64,000 nt of DNA, from NCBI RefSeq assembly GCF_020097835.1, contig NZ_CP083668.1, forward strand, positions 1 through 64,000. Direction: 5' to 3'. Below the pieces are notes generated by a model. The model worked only from the letters and a program-made list of their open reading frames with translations. It was not told the origin of the DNA and ran no database searches. This document shows, piece by piece, positions 16,971-26,192 of this stretch. This stretch comes from Haloprofundus halobius (lineage in GTDB: Archaea > Halobacteriota > Halobacteria > Halobacteriales > Haloferacaceae). Position 1 is the stretch's first letter. Each line of letters begins with the position of its first letter. The position numbers were made by a program, and so were the translations under genes.

Positions 16971-18717
16971 CGCTGGCCCCCAAATCGAAGCCTTCGAAGA
17001 CGCCGCTGTTGAATTCTTCCAGTTTGCTGGCGAGGTCCCGTTGCTCCTGCAGATCAACTGCCATCGCGTCGAAATCGTTTTCCAAGTCGATTTCGGAGCC
17101 AGCGTTCACGAGACGTTCGAAGATCTCGTCTTCGAAGCTTGTTCCGGACTCTTCTAATCGACTCAGAATCGAACTCAGTTCACCGACACTCTGTTTGAAG
17201 AGGTCTATTTTGTGGTAGAGTCGTTCCAGCACGTATTCTTCGATAGTATCTTTCAGAGCCATATTGAAGATGTACACGTCCCGTTTCTGTCCAATCCGGT
17301 GAACACGCCCGATGCGCTGTTCGACTCGCATTGGGTTCCATGGTAAATCCATGTTCACTAGGATGTTACAGAACTGGAGATTACGCCCCTCGCTCATCGC
17401 GTCGGTCGAAACAAGGATTCCACCCTCTTCTTCAAAATTCTCCACAATCTGTTCCTTCTCACTGCTTGAGTGACCGCCGTGGAATGCATGTACGGTGTAT
17501 CCTTCTGCGGCGAGTCGGTCAAGCACCTGCTCTTGAGTCGCTCGGAACTGGGTAAAGACGATAACCCTGCCCATTTCAACGTTGTCACGAGCCTCTTCGA
17601 CGATTTCCAACAGTCGTTCCTGTTTCGTGACCGTTTCAACCTCTTCGATTAGGTCTAAGATGGTTTCCAGTTCGTCGGCGTGTGTGAGTTCGGATTGTTC
17701 GTAGAGACGCTTCTCGATAGTCTCCTTGAGCGCTGCCGGGCTGCTGACAACCTCCTTCTGAAGAAGCATTAACACCAATTTCTGGCCCTGGTCCTGGCTG
17801 TAGGCACCTTTAACGTACTCAGAGACCGCCCGATATAGCTCGCGTTCCTCGGGTGTTGGCTCAAACGTTCGTGTATCGATGGTGCGATCTGTAAAATCGA
17901 TGTCCGTGTCTTCACGCCGGTTCCGAATCATCACCCTGTTCAGCCGTTCGTGCAGTTCCTCTCGATTCACGAGCGTCTCCTGATTACTGTTCACGAAGTA
18001 GTGGTGGAACACATCCCGCGTGCCGAACAGTCCGGGGCGAAGCAGAGAGACGACGTTATAGAGGTCTGTCAACTCGTTTTGGATTGGCGTTGCCGTTAGG
18101 AAGAATGCGTAGTTGTACGAGAGTCGGTCGATGAGGTCGTAGCGGTCTGTCTCTTCATTCTTGACGTAGTGTGCCTCGTCGAGTACCAGCACGTCCCAGT
18201 CACGGTTGAGAACCGTCTCACGGTGTCTCTCGCTCTTCGCAGTGTCGATGCTCGCAATAATGTAGTCGTGAGCGTCGAAATCTTCAAACTCGTCGTCATA
18301 GTTGCAGACGAAGTCGAGACCAAATTTCTCACGGAGTTCTGCCTGCCACTGTTTGGCCAACTGTGCCGGAGTGAGTACGAGGACGGACTCGTCCGTATCT
18401 CGAAAGTGCATCTCCTTGAGAATCATCCCGACCTCGATGGTCTTTCCGAGTCCGACCTCGTCAGCGAGAAGCGCCTTTCCGTCCATCTCGAAAAGGGCCC
18501 GATACGCGGCGTCCACTTGATGTTCGAGTAGCTTGACCGAGTTCTCGTCCAACTCTTTCAGCGACCGGAGTTCAGAGTCTGGCTGGCCAGCTTGAAGACG
18601 GACGGCCTGCACACTCTGAAGATGATTACCATTGGTAGTCTCCGTAGACAAAGAGTCGAGAAGATTGTCCGCAGACTCATGCGTAACCTCAACATCAACG
18701 AGGTCGTAACTTCTCAT
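16963..18717 (-). CDS. SNF2/HepA-family DNA translocase
   Basis: 584 aa. Complete Swi2/Snf2 ATPase: LLADEVGLGKTIEVGMIL (Walker A, Lys92), LVLDEAHYVKN (DEAH 180-183), FLTATPIQNEL (motif III), VIVFTQFRATQEQVLDRL (motif IV), QRIGRVHRIGQ (motif VI). The start at 18717 (MRSYDLVDVE) is preferred; the frame continues 60 bases upstream without better support. SNF2 enzymes move along double-stranded DNA and recur in defence systems such as DISARM (DrmD). It lies head to head with the COG1483/DUF499-type ATPase across 144 bases, which suggests one functional module with a shared divergent promoter. The C-terminal 100 residues are acidic helices. Confidence 0.9.
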   Translation of the reverse strand: MRSYDLVDVEVTHESADNLLDSLSTETTNGNHLQSVQAVRLQAGQPDSELRSLKELDENSVKLLEHQVDAAYRALFEMDGKALLADEVGLGKTIEVGMILKEMHFRDTDESVLVLTPAQLAKQWQAELREKFGLDFVCNYDDEFEDFDAHDYIIASIDTAKSERHRETVLNRDWDVLVLDEAHYVKNEETDRYDLIDRLSYNYAFFLTATPIQNELTDLYNVVSLLRPGLFGTRDVFHHYFVNSNQETLVNREELHERLNRVMIRNRREDTDIDFTDRTIDTRTFEPTPEERELYRAVSEYVKGAYSQDQGQKLVLMLLQKEVVSSPAALKETIEKRLYEQSELTHADELETILDLIEEVETVTKQERLLEIVEEARDNVEMGRVIVFTQFRATQEQVLDRLAAEGYTVHAFHGGHSSSEKEQIVENFEEEGGILVSTDAMSEGRNLQFCNILVNMDLPWNPMRVEQRIGRVHRIGQKRDVYIFNMALKDTIEEYVLERLYHKIDLFKQSVGELSSILSRLEESGTSFEDEIFERLVNAGSEIDLENDFDAMAVDLQEQRDLASKLEEFNSGVFEGFDLGASDD

Positions 18718-18861
18718 GATCTCGTAGAAACAGGTATGCGTGAAATACGTTTTGCGACCAGTGATTCTAGTCTTCACCGTGACGTTCCCTGCTGTAATTA
18801 AGGGAAATTCGAAGGACCATAGTGTTTATTGGGTGCCACTGAGGTGTGTTCAAGTATTAAG
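18718..18861. promoter_or_regulatory. divergent promoter between SNF2 and the COG1483-type ATPase
   Basis: 144 bases between two divergent starts. A TATA-like GTTTATTG (18824-18831) lies about 31-38 bases before the ATG at 18862, consistent with a very short leader. No operator palindrome was evident. Confidence 0.35.
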
Positions 18862-21800
18862 ATGGCACAGACAGGATCTTTGTCGAATACTCTCGAAGAC
18901 ACGGTCACCCTCAGCCGTGAGCTCCGCGAAGAGGGGCAGATCGACGGGCAAGTAAAGCTCTATAACGTCGACGACGACGACGAATTCGAGTCTGACGCGA
19001 AGCTCTTCTTCGAGCGAACGCTGATGACACAGGGGCTCAGAGAAGCGTTCTCAATTCTTCGTGATTCACTAACTGGTGACGACCCACGGGGAACGCACAT
19101 TCTCTACGGACCGTACGGTAGTGGTAAGTCCCACCAGATGGTGGCGCTGTACCACTGTTTCGACGACCCCGATGCCGCCGGCACGTGGGCCGAGAGTTCA
19201 GTCAAGGGATTCGACGAGGCGCTTCCAGAGTCGGCGACGCCGATTACGGTCGCTATGCAGAACGAGCAGTACGAGTATCTCTGGGAACCGTTCTTCGAGG
19301 CACTCGATTTCAATCCCGGGACGTTCGAGTCAGGTGGCTACCCGGACATGCAGACGATTCAGAAGGCCGTCGGCGACGAGACGGTTGCGTTCTTTGTTGA
19401 CGAGCTGGAGGACTGGTTCGACACGCTCCAAGGTGACCGAAAGAGCGCGAACAAAGCGTTCCTTCAGGCACTTCTCGAATCGACCGCGCTCTCGAACCTC
19501 GAACTCTACACTATCGTCTCCGTCCTCCGTGAGGGGTCCGAGGTTCACGATATTCTGAACCGCGAACAAGCGGTCGAGGTCAACATGAACAACCAGGTGG
19601 ACAAACGGGAAGTCCTTCGACACCGCCTGATTGACTCCGTAGACGAGAACGCTGCCCGTGAGATCGTCAACGGATACTTCGACGCCTATGATCAAGCGGA
19701 GGGCCACGTTAATCTGCCCGACGATTTGCTGTCGGAGATGCACGATCTCTATCCGTTCCATCCCGTGCTCTTGGATGCGCTCGAAACGCGGTACTACGCC
19801 GACGAAGGGAACCAAAACACCCGCGGGATGATTTACCTCTTCTCGAAGGTTCTTCTGGAGATGCGGGATCAGACGGACCTGATCACCCACGGAGATATCG
19901 ATGCCATCGATTTCGAGGACGAGCTGGCAAAAATCAACTACGAACGACTGAACGCCGCCACCGGTGACATCAAGAACCGTATCGACACGGATGACGTCCC
20001 CCATGGTCGCCGCATCCTGAACACCATCCTGCTGTATTCCCTGAAACCCAGCGAGGGCGAAGGCGCAGAGGTTTCAGAGATCGTTATGGGTGCTTACCAG
20101 ACGGGTGACCTCGTCTCCGACGTCGTCCTCAACCTCGAACGGCTGCACGGAGTCGCGTGGCATCTCCACAAACTCAACGGGAAGTACGCTATCCGCGACC
20201 GACAGAACCCGAACGCCCTCATCCGGAACGCAGCTGTAGATGTTTCGGAAACGTCGGCGAAGGCCGAAATCGCGGACTTCATTACCGACATCTTTGGCTC
20301 GAACACGTACCCTGTCGGCTTCCGAACGAACGATCTCCGGGATATCCCTGACGACCGCGACGTGAAGGTCGTCGTGAGGGACAGCCGGTGGACGCAGGAG
20401 GAAGTAAAGAAAGTTATCACGAACGACGGACGTGGACGCGAGTGGCGGAACACGCTCGTATTCGTTCAACCCTCGGGCGACAAAGCCATCGAGTCCGGCA
20501 CACGGTACATCGACAAGGCACGGTATATCGAGGGAGCACGGCAGGTACTCGCGGACGAGTCCCTCGACGACGAGATTCGTACGTCGATACGGGAGATGAA
20601 GGAGCAGGAAGAGAACGAACTCCGTGAAGAGCTTCAGTTGCTCTACGGCGAAGTGCTCGACGGCGACGACCTGCTCAACGAGTTCGATCTCGCAGCCCCG
20701 ATGGACCTCGACGTCTTCGTTCTCGACGAGGCGGAACTCGACGCCTCGAACATTGCGGACTCCGCGGCCGCCGACCCATTCGACCTCCAGTCGCACGTCT
20801 GGGACATCGCCAAGGACCTTCTGAAGCGACGGGGCGAAATTTCTGTGGAGGACATCTACGAGCAGTTCCTCCGTGACCCAGAACTCCCAATTCCCGGCAG
20901 CGCGAACGATGTGTTGAACGCGACGGTCAAGGCGCTTGACGGTAAGCCGGTGCTCGCACGTGACACGGGCGGGTTCCGAGACGACCTCTCCGGAAGCTCG
21001 CTTGATACCGTCATTGTCCGGCAAGACGACGTGAACGTGTGGGGCGTCGATGATGTCGAACAGGAACTCGGCCAGCGCTTCGGGAGTGGAACGACCGCGC
21101 TCGATATCGGTGACTTCGAGCTGGAGCTAGTCGAAGACGGTGAAATATGGATTGACGGCGACAGCCACGACGTCGTGATGCGTGCCATCGGCCGGCTTGC
21201 TCGTGAGGAGCAGTACGTCATCGTGAAGGGGAACGAGATTCTTGAAAAGCCACAGTCTGACGCGACGCTCCGCGATGTCGGCGGTGCGGAGGTCGTCGGT
21301 GTATCATCTCTCGTCGACCGCATCGAGACCCACATCGACGAGGATGGCTACGCGAACCTCGATACGATTCTCGGTGAGATTCGTGCGGATGAAGCGGTGT
21401 TCCTCCCACCGGACGAGACCGAGTCCGTCGCCCGCGAGGCGGTTAACGAATTCCTCATAGACGATTACGTGCTGGAAGCCGGCGGTCGGTACCTTGAGTC
21501 ACTCGGCGACCGTGACCCGACGACGGTGAAGATCGTCCCGACAGTTCCCGACCGAATCGGCGACCAGATTCTGGAGTACATCGAGGACCTGGATCCGGGC
21601 GACCAGTTCACCGTCAACAAGGTCACCGACCGCTTCGACGACAGCGTTACCGAGTACATGGTGCGGACGTTCTTGTTGGAGAATATCGGGAAGGACGAGG
21701 AACCGGAATACGTGGTCAACACGACCGGGTCGGACAAGGCCTCGGACTGGGTGCCCGGCTACCCATTCCGGAAAGCCGACACGGAGGCGGAAACGTGGCG

Positions 21801-22071
21801 CTTCGAGTACAACGGCGACGATGTCGCCGCGATGCGGAGCAAGTGGCGGAACAACCACCAGACGGGGAGCGTCGAATACGGTGATGTCACCTTTATGCTG
21901 CCCGAACGGGAGGGTGTTCCCGGTGCTCTTCAGGGAACCGCCGACGTCGAGCGCACGCAGGTCAGCTTGACGTTGCGGTCCGAGCAGGACTACACGAAAG
22001 TGCAGGACCTGTTCGAGCGGATGCCCGACGAGGCGTCGAGCCTGAAGATCGAAATCAGCTTCCAGAAGTAA
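18862..22071 (+). CDS. large P-loop ATPase of the COG1483/DUF499-BrxC type
   Basis: 1069 aa. Walker A LYGPYGSGKSH (residues 81-91) and Walker B AFFVDELEDWF (176-186), followed by a long helical region and acidic C-terminal winged-helix-like parts. The layout matches COG1483 (DUF499) and BrxC/PglY ATPases, which pair with COG1743 methyltransferases or with PglX in BREX. Such proteins probably assemble on DNA and control methylation or restriction. The start at 18862 (MAQTGSLSNTLEDTV) is chosen over an upstream TTG because it fits the TATA-like box. Codon use is very GC-rich and regular. The related methyltransferase is 4.1 kb downstream, separated by inserted defence genes. Family assignment is by eye. 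Confidence 0.8.
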   Translation: MAQTGSLSNTLEDTVTLSRELREEGQIDGQVKLYNVDDDDEFESDAKLFFERTLMTQGLREAFSILRDSLTGDDPRGTHILYGPYGSGKSHQMVALYHCFDDPDAAGTWAESSVKGFDEALPESATPITVAMQNEQYEYLWEPFFEALDFNPGTFESGGYPDMQTIQKAVGDETVAFFVDELEDWFDTLQGDRKSANKAFLQALLESTALSNLELYTIVSVLREGSEVHDILNREQAVEVNMNNQVDKREVLRHRLIDSVDENAAREIVNGYFDAYDQAEGHVNLPDDLLSEMHDLYPFHPVLLDALETRYYADEGNQNTRGMIYLFSKVLLEMRDQTDLITHGDIDAIDFEDELAKINYERLNAATGDIKNRIDTDDVPHGRRILNTILLYSLKPSEGEGAEVSEIVMGAYQTGDLVSDVVLNLERLHGVAWHLHKLNGKYAIRDRQNPNALIRNAAVDVSETSAKAEIADFITDIFGSNTYPVGFRTNDLRDIPDDRDVKVVVRDSRWTQEEVKKVITNDGRGREWRNTLVFVQPSGDKAIESGTRYIDKARYIEGARQVLADESLDDEIRTSIREMKEQEENELREELQLLYGEVLDGDDLLNEFDLAAPMDLDVFVLDEAELDASNIADSAAADPFDLQSHVWDIAKDLLKRRGEISVEDIYEQFLRDPELPIPGSANDVLNATVKALDGKPVLARDTGGFRDDLSGSSLDTVIVRQDDVNVWGVDDVEQELGQRFGSGTTALDIGDFELELVEDGEIWIDGDSHDVVMRAIGRLAREEQYVIVKGNEILEKPQSDATLRDVGGAEVVGVSSLVDRIETHIDEDGYANLDTILGEIRADEAVFLPPDETESVAREAVNEFLIDDYVLEAGGRYLESLGDRDPTTVKIVPTVPDRIGDQILEYIEDLDPGDQFTVNKVTDRFDDSVTEYMVRTFLLENIGKDEEPEYVVNTTGSDKASDWVPGYPFRKADTEAETWRFEYNGDDVAAMRSKWRNNHQTGSVEYGDVTFMLPEREGVPGALQGTADVERTQVSLTLRSEQDYTKVQDLFERMPDEASSLKIEISFQK

Positions 22072-22218
22072 CCGCTAGGTGCTATAGCCAAGGGGGGCTC
22101 GACCCTGCGAATTGCCGCAATTGTGTTCAATCTCTATACCCCCGGTGTAGTGAGTTAACGGACCCATACATTCTCAATAACCATAGAGTAATTACGTGTT
22201 ACATATTACTCGGCTGGT

Positions 22219-22662
22219 ATGAGTACTGCCAGTGTTTCCTGTACGAAGTGCGGGCAACAATTCGATGTCAAGACGGAATACTTCCAGAAGTTCGGGAGTG
22301 ACCCGTTCTGTCAGGACTGTCTGATCCACACCGAGTGTCAATCCTGTAAACGCGGTCTTCGATTACAGCCATCCCGATACAAGGAATTGGGCGGTGATCC
22401 CGTCGTGTGCACCGACTGTGACCAAGGGATTAGTTCATCAACTACTGCTGGCTCCTCTTCAGGGACTTCCTTCTGGTCTGGGCTGACAATTGGAGAGAAA
22501 ATCGTCTTCCCAATCCTTCTGATCGCGTTTGTTGGGATACTGGGTATCGCGGCTTTTGCTGAGATGAACGGTGGGAGCGTCGAGACGCCACTTCTCTTGC
22601 CGATACTGATTCTGCTGTATTGGACGTACCGCCGTGGGAAGAAGAACCGCTCGAGCAACTGA
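22219..22662 (+). CDS. zinc-ribbon membrane protein
   Basis: 147 aa. Residues 8-75 contain CTKC, CQDC, CQSC and CTDC pairs, two zinc ribbons; after a Ser/Thr linker there are two transmembrane helices (IVFPILLIAFVGILGIAAF and LLLPILILLYW) and a basic tail. It is anchored in the membrane with the zinc domain probably cytoplasmic. It follows the ATPase gene by 147 bases on the same strand and faces the DUF262 gene tail to tail. Similar small zinc-ribbon/TM proteins occur at 59.9-60.7 kb. Function unknown; a membrane-effector role in the island is possible but unsupported. Confidence 0.75.
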   Translation: MSTASVSCTKCGQQFDVKTEYFQKFGSDPFCQDCLIHTECQSCKRGLRLQPSRYKELGGDPVVCTDCDQGISSSTTAGSSSGTSFWSGLTIGEKIVFPILLIAFVGILGIAAFAEMNGGSVETPLLLPILILLYWTYRRGKKNRSSN

Positions 22663-22725
22663 CTACCTTGTTGGAGAAATCTTGGCCGCTATATCACTAC
22701 GGGCAGATGTAGTGTGTTTTTGTCT

Positions 22726-24557
22726 TCACCAGTACTCAGACTCTGGACTCGGCCAGACCTCGCTCGCTTTCTTAGAAAGCCACTCGCCACGTTCGGCAAT
22801 CGTCTCCTCGTTCCACTCGTCAGACCAATTCGTGACCAGGTGCTTGTTCAGACGTAGGACGGTGTGTTCCTGAATCGCTTCACGCTTGTCGTCCCATGCT
22901 GCATTCGAAATAGAAGGGTTCAGCTTGTCGGTGAGAATCGTCAGGTTCCCGATCCGGTTCTTCGCCTCGTCGCGCTCGATTCGTTCGACTTCGGCCGGGC
23001 GTTCATCGGGGAGCGACCAGTGTGTGGACCACTTCTGCGGAAGGATGTGTTCGATCTCTAGGTCCTGCGTGAACTCCACCGTCTCGCTGTAGCCGGTGTT
23101 CCGTAACTCACGTTCGATGGCTGCGAACACCATCTTGAGGCGTCGCTGGTTGATGACGGCCCAGTACTCCATACTGACCATCGAGTCCGTCAGTTTCTCG
23201 TCGCCGGACCAGTAGTCGCTCTCACCCTCTTTACTTCGGAAGAACTCGACGACGACGTCGCCGACGGGCTCGTCGTCTCGCTCCTTGAGTTCGTCCAGTA
23301 GTTCGATGAAGATCTTGTTGTAGTTCTTCGACGTCAGTCTGGAGAGCATCCGACGCATCAGCCAACTCTCGATTGCTTCGACGGCTTTCACGCGCTGCTC
23401 CTTCGGGATGTCCTCGTGGCCGAAGATCCAGAGGAGAACTGGATACGGCGTCGTTGTGTCGAGGATGTCCAGCCGGTGGAAGAAGATTTCCTCCCGAGAC
23501 CCACGGTCTGGCTCGGAGATGGTCTCATAGATGGACGCGTAGTAGTCGATGTCTTTGACGATCTCCTCAACGGAGTTGTCGGTCCTGTCGAGGTATTTCC
23601 GGAACGCCGGGAAGAGCTTCTTCGCTCGGACCTGTTGGCTCATCTCCATCGTGAGCCAGTGCATGATGAACACGTCTATCTTCGGGCGGTCCAGCCGTCC
23701 TTGCGAGACATCGACGCGCCAATCGTCCTCGTCGAACTGCTTCCAGTACTTGTCGTGCAGATCACCGGGGTCGTTGTGTTGAACGGATGCCTCTCGGAAG
23801 AGGTAGTTCTTGATCAGGTCGGCGGCGAGTAGGGGCGTCCCGCGGGCGTTCAGCGTCTCGAAGATCACCTGTGCGTCGTCGTTGGATTCGAGGTCAATGA
23901 CGACGACGCGGAGCAGGTGCCACATCGTCGTGACGAGCGCGTCGAGATGTTCTTCGGGAGATTCTTCCCCGGACTCCGCCCACTCACAGATTTCGTCCCT
24001 GAAGTACCGGAAGCACTCCTCCAGGTTGTCGTCGCCGTCGAGTTCTGCGTGCTCAGACTCAGGGTCAGAGAGCGTCATAACGTCGATGAACGCGTCCTGA
24101 TCGGTTTCGATGGGCCAGACCTTCAGCCGGTCTGTCTCCGTCCTCGTGAGGTCCTTGTCGTTGTACATCAGCTTCTCGACCAAGGACGCCGACCCGTTGT
24201 CGTCGAACTCCATCGCTACGGAATGTGTGGCCGACAACAAGACTTGGAGCGTAATCAGCCGCTGTTGCCCGTCGATAATCTCACGTGTCTCAGCTTTTGC
24301 GTCGGCGTCGATTGCTGGTCGAGGACGATGGCACCCAAGAAATGCGGAGAGGTGTCCTGTTGGGCCTCCTGGCGTTTGAGATCGGTATCCGCATCCGCCT
24401 GTCGGTCCATCAAATCGTTCACGACGAGCTGGAGGTCCTCCCACAGGGGCTGCCAGTGTTCCTCCTCCTTCCACACATACGGCCGCTGGAATCGTGGAAC
24501 GACGTACCGGGTGTCCTTCCGAAAGATATCCTTCAGATCGAGCGTATCCGCTTTCAT
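22726..24557 (-). pseudogene. GmrSD-type DUF262/DUF1524 protein, split by a single-base frameshift
   Basis: Type IV modification-dependent restriction enzyme, about 610 aa if repaired. The N-terminal part reads from the ATG at 24557 (MKADTLDLKDIF, then VPRFQRPYVWKEEE, FLGAIVLDQQ), then the frame is lost near 24313. The rest continues in another frame with DADAKAETREIIDGQQRLITLQ split here as DADAKAE and IIDGQQRLITLQ, through the DUF1524 HNH region (LEIEHILPQKW, NRIGNLTIL) to 22726. One missing base accounts for the break. DUF262 supplies the NTPase-like DGQQRL and DUF1524 the His-Me nuclease. All catalytic motifs survive, so the break is recent, a sequencing error, or a reversible off-switch. 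It neighbours a STAND-like ATPase gene on the same strand. Confidence 0.8.
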
Positions 24558-24621
24558 CGATATCCGAACATTCAGGTGAAGGCCGTAAAAATGGTTCCCA
24601 GACGGAATTACTGTGAGTCCT

Positions 24622-26106
24622 CTATTTTGAAATACTCTCAATCGCGTCTGGGAGAGTCACTGAATTCTGAATTGAGTAACAGTGTTTGAGCCCGTTCTCT
24701 ACGTCTGTTTGTTGTATGTAGTTCAGGTCCTTACAAGCAGAGTACACCGAACTCACCACAGAAGCCGCTTCTTCATTGGTGAGGACCTTCTCAAAGTGGA
24801 GTTTGACATATTCACGCAAGGAATCTATTTCGGGACCCGCGACCTCCTCCTCTGTGCTTTGGTTTATTAGTTCATATAGCCTTGATGAGAACACTGCAAT
24901 CGCAATATATCTGCTCTGACGTTCTCTGGCACCCATTATATCGCCTTGCAGATATTCACGAATTAGGTCGTGCGTTCTGAATGTATGCTTACCAGGAATA
25001 CTCTCTACATCTCTGATAATGGATCGCTCCTTCAGATTCGTCAAGATTTGTCTCGCTTCTGCGACCGTATTCCCCGAGAGATGAGCTGCCAACTTCGCGT
25101 CAAACTGTTCCAAAACACAAACATCCCGCATAAGATCCTCCTCCTGAGGTTCTAAACGGTCTAACAACCGACCTTCCAAATGATTCCGAACTTTCCGATG
25201 GCTTATTGGGAGGTCTCGAATCGCATAGGAGACATCTTCATCCCGAACTGTTTGTAAAAAGAGAACAAGCATAAACGGATGTCCTTTTGTTCTCGTTTTT
25301 ATTTCGTCAATCAATCCCTCCTTTGTCAGATTTGGCCCTTCGAAATTCGTGATCTCGGTCACAAAACTGGCAGTGTTTTTAGTCTGACCGCCATCAGTCT
25401 CTGCTTCTCCAAGATAAGTGCCCGTTTTGTCAAGGAGTTCCTCTATCGCTGCGCTGTCCAGCGGCCCAACCCGCAGATGAGTTACCTGATCTTCGGACTT
25501 GCCGAACTCGTGATCGGATCCGATACACCAGACAATGTTCGCGGGTGACTTCCGTGCAATCTCTCTGAATACCCGACCAAGATCCTGTGAGACTGATTCA
25601 GACAGACGGCGCTCATCAAACTGGTCAATAATAATTACTACTCTCTCATCTGGGCTGGTTTCAAGTACATTAATGAGAAAGTCTACTTCATCAGTAGCAT
25701 TGCTCAGGCTTTCATCTTCTACCGCCCCAGACAGAGCTGCATTGATTATCCGGGCACCAGTACCTACGGCAGGGTCAGCGAACTTTGCAACCTGAACCAA
25801 CGGTTCCGTATTTGCACTCTTGACACGTTCTTTGATTGAATCCCAATTCGAGCTTGGTAATGCCTGATCCCACTTTTCCAAGAGTCGATAAATGAACGCA
25901 GCTTCTGACTTCGGTTCGCCAATATCGTGACGAACGGTACGTACTCCGTCTTCCTGACATTGCTTCTGAAACCGATCCAAGAGTGCCGACTTGCCTGATC
26001 CACTTGGACCGACTAGAACGTGGAAGTCCATAGTGTCGGTTTGTAAACTGTTTCGTAACTTTCCAAGCTCTTCTTTCCGATTGACGAAGGGGACAGAGAT
26101 TGGCAC
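24622..26106 (-). CDS. STAND/ORC-like P-loop ATPase with helical C-terminus
   Basis: 494 aa. Walker A LVGPSGSGKSALL (residues about 31-43), Walker B VVIIIDQFDERR (about 159), a sensor-like WCIGSDHEFG, then a helical and winged-helix region (LTNLKERSIIRDV, THDLIREYLQG) and a TPR-like helical tail. This is the architecture of AAA/STAND NTPases such as KAP, AVAST and archaeal ATPase families that couple sensing to an effector. No nuclease or TIR domain is fused, so the effector would be a partner; the neighbouring DUF262 gene on the same strand (64 bases downstream) is the candidate. Base use is more AT-rich than flanking genes, which suggests separate acquisition. Confidence 0.7.
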   Translation of the reverse strand: MPISVPFVNRKEELGKLRNSLQTDTMDFHVLVGPSGSGKSALLDRFQKQCQEDGVRTVRHDIGEPKSEAAFIYRLLEKWDQALPSSNWDSIKERVKSANTEPLVQVAKFADPAVGTGARIINAALSGAVEDESLSNATDEVDFLINVLETSPDERVVIIIDQFDERRLSESVSQDLGRVFREIARKSPANIVWCIGSDHEFGKSEDQVTHLRVGPLDSAAIEELLDKTGTYLGEAETDGGQTKNTASFVTEITNFEGPNLTKEGLIDEIKTRTKGHPFMLVLFLQTVRDEDVSYAIRDLPISHRKVRNHLEGRLLDRLEPQEEDLMRDVCVLEQFDAKLAAHLSGNTVAEARQILTNLKERSIIRDVESIPGKHTFRTHDLIREYLQGDIMGARERQSRYIAIAVFSSRLYELINQSTEEEVAGPEIDSLREYVKLHFEKVLTNEEAASVVSSVYSACKDLNYIQQTDVENGLKHCYSIQNSVTLPDAIESISK

Positions 26107-26192
26107 AGTTACAACAGGCTTCTGAACGTTGTAGTATAACTGTTGTCGAGATACCCGAATCCTTATGCGGTCAGATTGTGGCGTATCTTTAT

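Noticed and set aside
20074-21024. Open frame of 316 codons antisense to the COG1483-type ATPase
   Set aside because: The plus-strand gene has clear Walker motifs and strict GC-rich codons; long antisense frames are expected in such DNA and this one has no domain.
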